Positions 11,372-21,320 of a stretch of DNA of 64,000 nt are shown here, in pieces. A program made the position numbers and the translations under genes. Source of the DNA: Asparagopsis taxiformis. Lineage: Eukaryota > Rhodophyta > Florideophyceae > Bonnemaisoniales > Bonnemaisoniaceae. The notes beneath the pieces were generated by a model, which worked only from the letters and a program-made list of their open reading frames with translations, was not told where the DNA came from and searched no databases. The DNA lies in assembly GCA_030407315.1 (NCBI GenBank), contig JALQPE010001823.1, positions 1-64,000 on the forward strand. The letters are read 5' to 3'. The number at the start of each line of letters is the position of its first letter. Positions within the stretch are counted from its first letter, which is position 1.

Positions 11372-14300
11372 TTATTCTTCTTCATTATCATCTGTGAATT
11401 GGTAATCAGTGTTGGTGTAGAAGCGGTTGAGATAGAAACGGTGGTCCGACCAGTGCATTTGTTTCGTAAATGGCTTGACTGGAAAGTTACTTCGTACGAT
11501 GTGCACGGTGCCAGATATAGTAGATGCAGGAATGAGGTCAAACCAAGGACCACCTGCACTGTGGGATGCAGTGTCATTGCTGTCAACGGATCCGTTGTCC
11601 GGGTCCCATGTGGACCACTTTAAACAAATGCACCCAAGTGATTTTTCCACAGCGGTTTTTGGGGCAAAGCAGGTCATATACTGAACGAAAGCGAGTTCTA
11701 CAGGTTGAAACAGGTTTGGAGACTGCAGGCGTACCAGTGCCAGGACGCGCCCTACCCATATGGTTCTGTAGTCATCGGCAGTTCCGGAGATGACGACAAA
11801 GGAGTACTGCGATCTCTTTGCGGGGCCGAACGATGAAGTTGCAAAGACGCGCTGCTGCTTGTGTCTCGACACGTTTGTGGGGCGAAGCATGCCACTGTGC
11901 GGGTCAAAGTCGTCGGCATCTGGGACGTACCCTCCCATGACGTAGGCGGACTTTACCACGGTGACGGAAATGTCCATGTCATGTATTGGAGGGCCTTCTG
12001 CCGTGGCGCGCAGTCTAGCGAGAGTGAGGAACGCTTGTGCAGCTGTGTCACCGAGTTGCTGGAATAGCGTTATGGTGCCAGACGGGAACGAGGAGTTGTG
12101 CAGAGGCAAAAGAGTGGCAGGATCGGGCTGTCCGTCGATATCTGCAACGAGGAGGGTTGCATCGGGCAGCAGGGAGGCAAAGTCGTGCAGTGCAACGGTG
12201 AATCCGTCGCGAACGAGTACTGCACCGTCTGTGGGCGATATCATGCGTGGGTTTCCCAATGTGTTCGATGGGGTGTGACGAGTTGGAGTGGCCAAGGAGA
12301 ATTCCATGTGGCGAATAGTCTCTTCCATGGCTGTGGAGCGCCTTCGAGAGGTTTTCCTATAACTCTGTTTGAACAGAAGATGCGAGTGTTCGTAGGGGCC
12401 TGCATCAATGTGTTCCAGGGCGCCATATCTCTGCAAGTCACCGGGAAGATGGTCAAGAAGATGGAACTTGAAAGTTTTGAGACCTGTGGTGTGGAATGGG
12501 CCGAGGGTGGAGAGCATTGATTGTTTGAAATAGGAAATGGAGTTCTGGAGGCTTTCTAGTTCGGCGGCAGTCCAGTGCTTGATGCGACCGCGTTTCATGA
12601 CCCATGCGACGAGGTCAGAGTATTGCGTGCAGATGGAAGTGAGGGGGGCTGTATCTACTTCGTCACAGCATGTGTCAATGAATGCTGCGATGAAAGGGAA
12701 CACCATGTCGACATGGTGATAGTCTTTGGCTGCGAGCATGCCGCGTATGCCGTCCTCCGTGAAGAGGCCGTTCAAATTGGTGCCCTTCTCACCCTTGGAG
12801 AAGTCGACATGAAGACCGGTGATGTAGTAGTCGCGTTCGATAGCGGACAGAATGCTGTTTGAGCCGGCGAGGATGGATTTTTTCACCTTCTTGAAGGTGC
12901 GAGGTGTCCCGGAATGGGAGGCAGTGGTGGTGGTGAGGTCTGGGGAGCTGAGGCGGTGGACAATGCACTGTTTGATGAGCTTTGAGATGCCGAGGTGGAG
13001 ATTGTGCAGAGGCTCGAAGGAGAAAATGTTGTAGGGGTCTAGGGGACTGTTGGTGGGTAAAAGAGCGGTCGATTCGAGGACAGAGTGTTGTTCGAGGAGG
13101 GAGAGAGCTTCGAGCGGAGCAGTTGTATGCTCCTGAGCGCTCTCTTGGCGTGCAGAGCGTGTATCATCGAGGGAGCGGGGCTGGTGTGGCGCGCTGGATT
13201 CAAGTTGAGTGGCGGGGATGTAGCAGCGGTGGCAGGGATGTGTGGTGGTAGTGCTGTTGCGAGTGCATGACAGCTCTTTGGCCTCTGGAAAGTCGCAGCA
13301 ATAATTGGCTAGGATGGGAAAGCATTGGCGGGCAGTTGCAGTGGAGTCTGTGCAGGGGAACCCGGAAGAGAACGCGGTGGATAGGGACGAAAACACTTTT
13401 TCGAGTGCTTTATGAAGAATATCAATTTTGCGAGCGACTAGCAGAACTAGAGGTTGTCGGCATTTCATCACCGAACAAGGCGTTGGACGAAGGGTTAACA
13501 ATGTACGGAAGATACCCGACGATGGTGAGGCCGGTACGGATGCAGTGGCGACGGAGGGGGGCGGAGAAGTTGAGCAGTGTGACGTGTATGGGGTATGCGA
13601 CGATTGCGGAGCTCTTGAGGCTTGTGCTGCTCTTGTCGGAGTACACTTGGAGGAGGCCGGCAAAGGAGGAAGCGGTGGGATCATTTTCCTCTGCCCATAC
13701 GACCTGTGGATCTTCCGAGAGCTGCACGCGCTGTCTAGTAACCTGGTGCAGCGTTTTCGCGAATTCTGTGTGTAGGGGATGAGAAAATATTGCGGTGCCG
13801 TCTGGGGCGGTCTGTGGGGAGGGGTGGAAGAGAGTATTTTGGTCGTTAGCCAGTGCTAACTGCCTGCGGAGCATGTCGACTGGGTCGCAGAGGTACAGCT
13901 GTGCCGAGTACTTACCAGTTTTGTCTGGAATGATGTGGCTCTTGTAACCTTCGGTGCGGAAATGTGTTTCGACCATGGAAGCGGTAACGTGGCGACATTC
14001 TTCTACGGTGCGAACGGCGCTGTTGAACTTTTCTAGGGAGAATGCGGGGTCTTGTAGGATGGTGATGACTTCGCTCACGCGGCCAGCGCCGGCCTTGTAC
14101 TCGAGGGTTGTGAGACTGGCGGCGAGGGATTGCACGAGGAGGTCTGCGCGGGAGGGGGTTGAGGTTGGTGGCAGTGAAGCGTCACAGGGTGAGTCGCTGG
14201 AGGAAGCACGACCAGATTCTGGGTCTGGGGAGCTGGGTTGCGGGGAATCATGGTCGCCGTTTCGAGCAGGCTCATGGGTGACGGCAGGGACACGAGCGTT

Positions 14301-14411
14301 GTTGAAATGTTGGGGAGAGGGGTTGAAACGGTAGCGACACGTTCGCTCATGCAGCGCGAGCGCATAAGCATCTACGCAGTAGTAGAAGCATCCTTCATAC
14401 TTGCATTCCAT
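11372..14411 (-). pseudogene. Plavaka-type (KDZ superfamily) transposase, one frame break
   Basis: Two overlapping minus-strand frames, 14411-13422 and 13684-11372, joined by a +1 shift near 13435; about 1000 residues. The N-terminus has a C2HC finger (Cys3, Cys8, His21, Cys25), as in Plavaka proteins. Further on, LLQVYSDKSS followed by YPIHVTLLNF and VGYLP matches the Plavaka signature around the first catalytic Asp (SDK, YPVY-T-GN, GYLP). After the break come FPILANYCCDFPEA and the cysteine pair HPCHRCY, then FSFEPLHNLHLGI and a C-terminal block with HID/YE-HS-LLFK. Length and order suit a full transposase. The break lies in the DDE-fold region and would inactivate it if real. Terminal inverted repeats were not pinned down. 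Confidence 0.8.
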
Positions 14412-14784
14412 GTCGAGTTTTGACGCAAAAGGGAGGATTGCGAGCTGAACAGGGGAGACTGTGCCGTCCAGATGCGACCAATTTTATTTTGTGGTGCTTT
14501 CGAGACTTGGAATGTAACGTGTTCGTTCGTAGTTTTGTGGGTAGTAGTTTTGTGCTCACTCCAGCTGACATCCCAACGGTGGAATTTAACCGAGAGTTCA
14601 ATCATTTCCAACTGTTACATCACATTGCGTGCTGGCAACGTGTGCATGGAAGGACGAACGACTGCCTTGGGACATGAATTTTCAATTAATTCATTTGTAA
14701 TAATAAACTTTTTTATTCCGAACTTCGTGGAATCTGAATGTGCTTTACAGCGGATATGCCACGGATCATGTAAGGAAAGCAAAT

Positions 14785-14936
14785 GGATTCTCATATATAT
14801 GATTATATGTTTATATTCGTTGTTCTCGATCCGGATCTCATTGTTCGGGGAATCAGAGACCATGGCTTGGGCCATACTCAATCTCACTGCCGGCGATGAT
14901 TTCGAGTATGCACAGCAAGACTTAAGCGGACGCTGA
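14785..14936 (+). CDS. Putative micropeptide / first exon, conserved in both IR2 arms
   Basis: An AT-rich TATA-like stretch (about 14793-14805) is followed by an ATG at 14862 opening a 24-codon frame that starts MAWAI and ends DLSGR before a TGA. The opposite arm (18367 downward on the minus strand) keeps the same ATG and a 22-codon frame with the same GDD-EYAQQDLS core. Differences include several third-position changes. Conservation of a start and frame between diverged arms suggests coding, but the peptide is unrecognised and its link by splicing to the downstream array is inferred. Confidence 0.35.
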
Positions 14937-15000
14937 AAGCTGTCCGGTCGACGCCGCAGGCTCCACTCCGCCCTCATCACCGACTGAGATTCTTTGACCG

Positions 15001-15660
15001 CCTTTGCTATTGTTAGTGTAGAGGATGGACGAAGGTACGTGCGCGAATCTTGAGGGTATGCATTGAGGGAAGCGTGGTTTTTGAGTCTGACTATTTCCGT
15101 TGATGCGATATTTTTCCTTGCAAGCCTTGACTCATGGTGTGTATTGAGCGGAGGATGGAAGAGAGGTACGTGAAGTTTTGAAAGTATGCTGTGAGGGAAG
15201 GTTGGTTTTGAGTCTGACTGTTGTGGTTGATTCCGATGTTGTGTAGATGATGCAGGAATGTTGATGACAGAAGGTAAGTTTCACTGAGCACCAAGACTGT
15301 TTTGCGAAGATATGGACTGCTGACTTGATTATTCATTGCAAGGTTTTTGGATCATGGTTTGTATTTTGTGTAGGATGGATGATTCAGTCATCCTCTCGGA
15401 GAGGTAAGTAAGGGAGTTTCTAGGATATCTGTCGTGGTAAGCGTTGCTTTTGAATCTGACTGTTGGGGTGATGTTTTGTATGTGATGCAGGAGTGGTGAA
15501 GCAGGAACGGCAGGACTGAAGGAGAGTGAAGAAGGGATCTAGGAAGATGGGGAATGAAGCTGTGAGGTGTTTCTGGTATGTGTATATTTTGGGGCATACG
15601 ATAGAAGTGAGAGTGGGTTTCAAGTGGTGTAAGATTTTGCTGACAATGTTCATGTTTGAT
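15001..15660 (+). repeat. Tandem array of candidate mini-exons, left arm
   Basis: Each unit has an acceptor-like ...TTGTGTAG, a tiny block, then GTACGT/GTAAGT. Blocks seen: 15022-15034 (13 nt), 15154-15165 (12 nt, weak acceptor), 15247-15273 (27 nt, ATGCAGGAATG core) and 15374-15403 (30 nt). A last acceptor at 15490 opens a longer terminal block. Intervening DNA is 80-120 bp and itself repeated. The 12/27/30-nt lengths are multiples of three. Splicing is predicted from motifs only. Confidence 0.5.
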
Positions 15661-15920
15661 GTCTTGATGATTTAATGGGCTGGGTGGTGTCGAGGAAAGC
15701 GGGGATGGTATTGGGAAGGAGGTATTTTGTAATCTAGGTCGTGAGGTTCTTGAAGTAGGCGTGGGTGCATGGTGGTGCGGATGGCGTTGGGATGGTAGGG
15801 AGAACGTGATAGTGAGGGAGATGGGTGATCGACGATATGCTGACAGGTATTTTGTATTCTGGCTGGATACGTATTTCGTATTCTGGCTGGATACATATTC
15901 CGTATTCTGGCTGGATACGT
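15661..15920. repeat. 22-24 bp tandem repeat at the IR2 centre, left side
   Basis: Three copies of a GTATTCTGGCTGGATAC unit lie at about 15852-15918. The mirror image is at 16360-16435. The loop between them is a separate inserted module. Confidence 0.7.
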
Positions 15921-16355
15921 CTGTGTTTTCGGAAGTGGACGCGGACGTCCAGTCTCTCTAGTACGGTCCTAGTCGGCCCCGAGATTTACTAGAACAAATG
16001 AACGTCCGCGTCCAAAAAAAATAAAAATTTTTGGATGCGGACGTCCACTTTCTCTAGTACATATGGCGGAATACTAGGACCCGACATCCACTTTCTCTAG
16101 TACATATGGCGGAATACTAGGGCCCGACATCCACTTTCTCTAGTACGTTTGGCGGAATACTAGGACCCGACATCCAGTATACAATATATCAGCGAAAACC
16201 GGGAGGGAAGAAATTACAGCGGATGGTAAATCAGGGCCCATATCGGACCGTATTTTATTCTCTCATTTACGAAACTGCTCGTATACAATACGTCTCTCTA
16301 GAATAGGGAATACATATCTGGTCAGAATAGGAAATAAATACGCGGTTAGAATAGG
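15921..16355 (-). mobile_element. Inserted repeat module with 43-bp tandem units (copy at IR2 centre)
   Basis: Reverse complement of most of 34376-34921. It begins TGTGTTTTCGGAAGTGGACGC, contains GGACGTCC motifs and three 43-bp units (about 16040-16180), and an AT-rich end. The two copies differ in unit number (3 against 5). Probably a non-autonomous element; no coding potential. Confidence 0.65.
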
Positions 16356-18760
16356 AAATACGTATCCAGCCAGAATACGGAATATGCATCCAGCCAGAAT
16401 ACGAAATACGTATCCAGCCAGAATACAAAATACCTGTCAGCATATCGTCGATCACCCATCTCCCTCACTATCACGTTCTCCCTACCATCCGAACGCCATG
16501 CACCACCATCCGCACATACTTCAAGTACCCTCACGACCTAGATTACAAAAAATACGCTCCTTCCCAATTCCATCCCGCTTTCCTCGACACCACCCCAGCC
16601 CATTAAATCATCAAGACATCAAACACGAACATGGTCAGCAAAATCTTACACCACTAGAAACCCACTCTCACTTCTATCGTATGCCCGAAAATATACACAT
16701 ACCAGAAATGCCTCACAGCTTCATTCCCCATCTTCCTAGATCCCTTCTTCACTCTCCTTCAGTCCTGCCGTTCCTGTTTCACCACTCCTGCATCACATAC
16801 AAAACATCAACCTCAACAGTCAGATTCAAATGCAACGCTCACCACGACAGATATCCTAGAAACTCCCTTACTTACCTCTCATCCATCCTACACACAATAC
16901 AAACCATGATCCAAAAACCTTGCAATGAATAATCATAGTCAGCAGTCCATATCTTCGCAAAACACATCCTGGCGCTCAATGAAACTTACCTTCTGTCATC
17001 ACCATTCCTGCATCACCTGCACAAAATCGAAATCAACAACAACAGTCGGACTCAAAACCCACATGTCCCTCTCAGCATACTCTCAAAACTTCCGCACTTT
17101 CCTTCGCTCGACACAATACGCACCATGACTTGATAAGCTTCCAATGAATAAATATCGCATCAACTGCAATAGTCAGATTCGAAACAAACACTTCCCTCGA
17201 TGCATACCCTCAGAACTCACTTACCCTCGTTTCATTCTACACACAATACAGACCAAAAGTCAAAAATCTCACAACCAACAAATGAAGTCAACATTCCGCA
17301 TCTTCGCACCACCGGACTGCGCGCTAAATGCAACTTACCTTCCGTCATCACCATTCCTGCATCACCTACAAAAAATCGAAATCAACAACAACAGTCGGAC
17401 TGAAAACCCATGCTTCCCTCGCTGCATACCCTCAGAACTCACTTACCCTCGTTGTATCCTGCACACAATAGAAACCATAAGTCAAAAGTTGTACAAAAAA
17501 ATGTAGTCAGCATTCCATATCTTCGCGCAACTTAACTAGGCGCTCAATGTAACTTACCTTCCGTCATCACCATTCCAGAATCACCTACACAAAATCAGCA
17601 TCAACCACAGCAGTCAGACTCAAAACCCACATTCCACTCACTGCACCCCTCAAATGCTCGCCTACCTCCCTTCCACCCTTCAGCAAATATGCACCATGAA
17701 TCACTAAGCTCCCAATAAATAAATATTGCATAAAAGACGACAGTCAAATTCAAAACAAACACTTCCCTCGCTTCGTACCCTCCGAGGGTGAATCCTGAGT
17801 CAGGACGCACTTAACCTCTTCATCTCGTTACATCATACAAACAATACAACCAATAAGTCACAAATCGTGCAACGAAAAAATGTAGTCAGCATTCCATTTC
17901 ATCGCGAAACCCGTCTTTAACCTCAATGAAACTTACCTTACTTCATCACTATTCCTGCACCACCTATACAACATCAAAATGAACCAGAACAGTCAGACTA
18001 AAAACCCATGCATCCCTTATTGCACACCGCGAGACTCACTTACTTACCTGCCTCCCATCGTTCACAACATGCAAACCATGACTCACGAAGCTTCTATTGA
18101 ATCTATATCGCATCAACGACAACAGTACGACTCAAAACACACCCTTCCCTCGCTGCATACTCTCCAAACTGCCATACTCACCGTCGTTCTATCCTCTACA
18201 CCAAAGAAAGGAAACACGGCCAAAGAACCTCAGCCAGTGACGGCGGAGAAGTGGAATTCCACAGGTTAACCTGCGGCGTCGACTGGACAGCTTTCAACGT
18301 CAGCTTAAGTCCTGCTGTGCATACTCCATATCATCGCCGGTATTGAGATTAATAATGGCCCAAGCCATGGTCTCTGAACTCCCGAATGATGAGATCCGGA
18401 TCGAGAACATCGAAATGGTATAATCATATATATCACAATCCATTTGCTTCCCTTAAATGATCCCTGTAATATCTACTGTAAAGCACAAACTTATTCCATG
18501 AAGTTCGCAATTAATATAATTTTTATTATTTCAAATGAATTAATTGAAAATCCATCTCCCACGGCGGTCATTCGTCCTTCCAAGCAAACGTTCCAGCAAA
18601 ATGTATGACCTAGCAGTAGGTGATGATTGATCGCTCAGGCACATTCCACCATTGGGCTGCCAGAAGTGAGCACAAAACTGATACCCACAAAACCACGAGA
18701 ACATTACAAACGAGGTCTCGAACGCACATTCAGAATACAATATAAATACTATACAACAAA
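16355..18760 (-). repeat. Inverted repeat IR2, right arm (longer mini-exon array)
   Basis: Minus-strand array. 27-nt blocks at 16990-17016, 17339-17365, 17558-17584 and 17937-17963 alternate with 12-nt blocks at 16876-16887, 17225-17236, 17447-17458 and 18048-18059. The first block is 18182-18195 (14 nt). Almost all are followed on the minus strand by GTAAGT or GTGAGT and preceded by ...TAG or ...CAG. The block at 18048-18059 has GAAC instead of an AG acceptor. The unit near 17100 and the one near 17825 have also lost splice-like ends. Period is about 215-220 bp per pair of blocks. The upstream promoter-like and start-exon region is at 18300-18520. Confidence 0.6.
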
Positions 18761-18995
18761 CTCTACTCGCTATCTCAGACGACGCGGCTCACAAGTGGCG
18801 TAGTCCCAATTTTCCGTAACGCCTTTCCTGATGCTTAAAAGTAAGAAACATGTCAAAACGTATATCAGAAATGAGTGCGAAAGTTTTCTGCACGGGAGAT
18901 GATGGGCCACCAAATTGACTTTTTGGAAATTTTAGAATTTCTGGGCTGGCCAGCAATGCAATTGAGCCGGACATCCACCAGACGTCCATTCTGGG
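18745..18995 (-). repeat. Junction repeat shared with 32640-32935, with PalRep fragment (copy 6)
   Basis: 18929-18995 is the GGCTGGCC...GACGTCC end of a PalRep. Beyond it, 18745-18928 is homologous (inverted) to 32732-32935, with about one difference every ten bases. The same junction of PalRep fragment and flank therefore exists at two places in the window. Confidence 0.7.
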
Positions 18996-19292
18996 TTGTT
19001 CGTGTGCTGCTCACATCCACGCATTACAGCAACCACGCAGGCGGGCCCACTCTCATACGAAGTGCACGTAGTATGTGCAGCACGATGGATGAGTAGTGTT
19101 TGTCGTGAGAAAGTGGGGTGGGAGCATGTCGAAACAAGGACCAAAACTTTGCCCTGGCGTATTGAGCCTGAGCCTGGAATCGATCCTTCGTGAGATGTGG
19201 CTTTGCTTACAGTTGATGCTTACAGAAGCCAGCGATGGCCCCGCTCGGGGCGTCGGATGGCTTCTTCTGGGGCCGTTGTGGCCAGATTAGAC

Positions 19293-19493
19293 ACCTTGAT
19301 TTGAGTTGAATGTTGAGCCATTCTCAAAAACATGCACATGTGAACATGTTTTTGAGATGGGGGTGTGCCGTACGGCACTTTCGACCGCCCAAATCGATAT
19401 AATTTTGCAATTTTTTTTCTGACTGAAATTTTAGAATTTCTGGGCTCGCCAGCAATGCAATTGAGCTGGACATTCACCGGACGTCCATTTCAG
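19293..19493 (-). repeat. PalRep copy 7
   Basis: Complete copy with both palindromic cores. The mirror copy in the other IR3 arm is copy 12 (25125-25323). Confidence 0.85.
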
Positions 19494-19539
19494 GTTGGTC
19501 GAGTATTGCACATGGATACAGTTTTGCAGCTATTTCTCA

Positions 19540-19611
19540 GCCCAACATTTTAGAATTTCAGGGCTGACCAGCAATGTAACCGAGCCGGACTTCCACTGGA
19601 CGTCCATTTCA
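19540..19611 (-). repeat. PalRep copy 8, partial
   Basis: Only the GGCTGACCAGCAATG...GACGTCC end is present. The mirror copy is at 25006-25077. Confidence 0.75.
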
Positions 19612-20313
19612 AGCTAGGCGAGTGCTGCACATTTGCTCGCATCGCAGCAACTAAGCAAGTGTTGAGAGCACCGAGATGCCATGCAGACAAGAGGGAATCG
19701 GCTGCAAACGGCTTCCCTGGTCGGCGGCTGGATGTCTGGATGTGAATGGCTGCAAGCATGGAAATCTTGCTACCGCACGGCGCATACACACTGCAGCAGC
19801 ACATCACTGACGCATGCGAAAGTTGGGTGCTGCAGTGCGTGGTTGTTTGTGTGTTTGTGTGTGTATGACGAACCTTGTGGTATCCCTAGGCGTGCACTGG
19901 TGCAAAAAGTTTGGACTGCCCCATCGGTCGTACTTTGACGCATTTACATGCATCGGAGAACGACCAAGGAGGTAGAGCAGCAATCGCTGTTGGCTGAGCG
20001 TCCAAACTAGAGGGCTTTGGGCAATGGTTCTATAGCAGTCATTTAAAGGACGCCCACCGTTGATGACTGAGATCCACGGTGTGTTTAGTATTCATGGTGT
20101 TGTCCTGCATTGGCGGACGTCGAAGACGAGTACTTCCAGTGAGCGTCCAAGGTGAACAGCTCAGCAGAGGATTATGATGTGGATGTGAAGGCATGGATGA
20201 GGCCAGCAGGAACGTTTCTGCAAGATGGGCGTGAGTGGGTAAGTGAGCGGGGAGGGGCCGCTCGGGGCGCTTGGTAGCCTCTGGGGCCGTTGTGGCCAAA
20301 TTAGAATCAAGCC

Positions 20314-21320
20314 TATGTCCGGCGGACGTCCTGAATTGCTTTATTTTTTGGGCTATTCTCAAAAACATGCACATGTGAACATGTTTTTGAGATGGGGGTG
20401 TGCCGTACGTGTGGTGCAATTTATGCCGCTAACGCGAACGCGGGTTGAGCGATATCGACGAGTTGAGTCCGCGTGCATCCGCGCTGAGTTAGTTAGTAAG
20501 CGAGCGTACGCGTGGCGAACCGATTACGTGTCACGGTGCACCTGCGCGAACGCGTGCGATTGCGAACCCGGCGCCACGTGTAGCGATTTCGACGAATTTC
20601 CCTTTATTTCCCTTTTTGGGTTTTTTATGACGAAAGTCTTTTTCCCAAATATTTCCCTTTTTCGCGTGCGAGCGAGCGGCCGCCGGCCGGCCACGAAGGG
20701 ACAGCCTGTCCTTTAGTAGTTAGCTATTAACGGTCGTTCAGCTTCGCACCTTACCAATAAACAGCCAGCATCTTCGCAGCTACGAGTTAAGCGTTTAGCG
20801 AATCGCGAGGACCGATTGCGTTGAAACGTTGCGTGCGGGTTGCTCACGATCGCCGACGTTCGCGTGCGCGCTGCGCATAAACCGATCGTCGAACCGCGTC
20901 GCACCGCGATAGCGCGCGTTGCGTCGCACGCCACTAGGCCAGGGATTTACGACCCCTGTGTGGATCGCGTTGTGCTCGAGTTTACTCGGTGATCTCCCCC
21001 TGAGATCACGGCTTGCGCCGGCCCGCGAATCCCGTGTTGCGATCGTTCCCTACGCGTTCCGCCGTTGTACCACCCGTTCGCCAGCGCGACCGAGCGACGC
21101 GCGAACGCAAGTTCAACCAGCGCGTTACGGTTCACCTCGCCCTGACACGGCTGCAATTCTAGAACTCCCTTAGCGATCGCCACCCCGGCTGGTCCTACAG
21201 TACGGCACAATCGACCCGCCCAAATCGATGTATTTTTGCATTTTTTTCTGACTGAAATTTTAGAATTTCTGGGCTCGCCAGCAATGCAATTGCGCTGGTC
21301 ATTCATCAGACGTCTATATG
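20314..21320 (-). repeat. PalRep copy 9, split by a solo LTR
   Basis: The two halves are 20314-20409 and 21200-21320. The break falls inside the 14-bp palindrome GTGCCGTACGGCAC. The unbroken mirror copy is copy 10 at 24093-24302. Confidence 0.9.
20410..21199 (+). mobile_element. Solo LTR of LTR-A retrotransposon, TSD GTACG
   Basis: 790 bp, beginning TGTGGTGCAATT and ending GGTCCTACA, flanked by exact 5-bp duplications GTACG at 20405-20409 and 21200-21204. The other IR3 arm shows the uninterrupted target, so this insertion came after the IR3 duplication. CCAATAAACAG near 20755 could serve as a poly(A) signal; no coding content is expected. Confidence 0.95.

Larger units (their letters stand above)
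14480..15920 (+). repeat. Inverted repeat IR2, left arm (with mini-exon array)
   Basis: Reverse-complement partner of about 16355-18760. It includes a shared promoter-like segment, a conserved short start exon and a tandem array. This arm is about 1 kb shorter than its partner because it has fewer array units. Identity is visibly lower than in IR1 or IR3, so this is an older pair. Confidence 0.8.
18929..20409 (+). repeat. Inverted repeat IR3, left arm
   Basis: Reverse-complement partner of 24206-25690, with very few differences over the stretch I compared (for example 19680-19835 against 24779-24940). It contains PalRep copies 7 (19293-19493) and 8 (19540-19611, partial) and the start of copy 9. 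The arm continues at 21200-21320 after a later LTR insertion. Confidence 0.9.
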
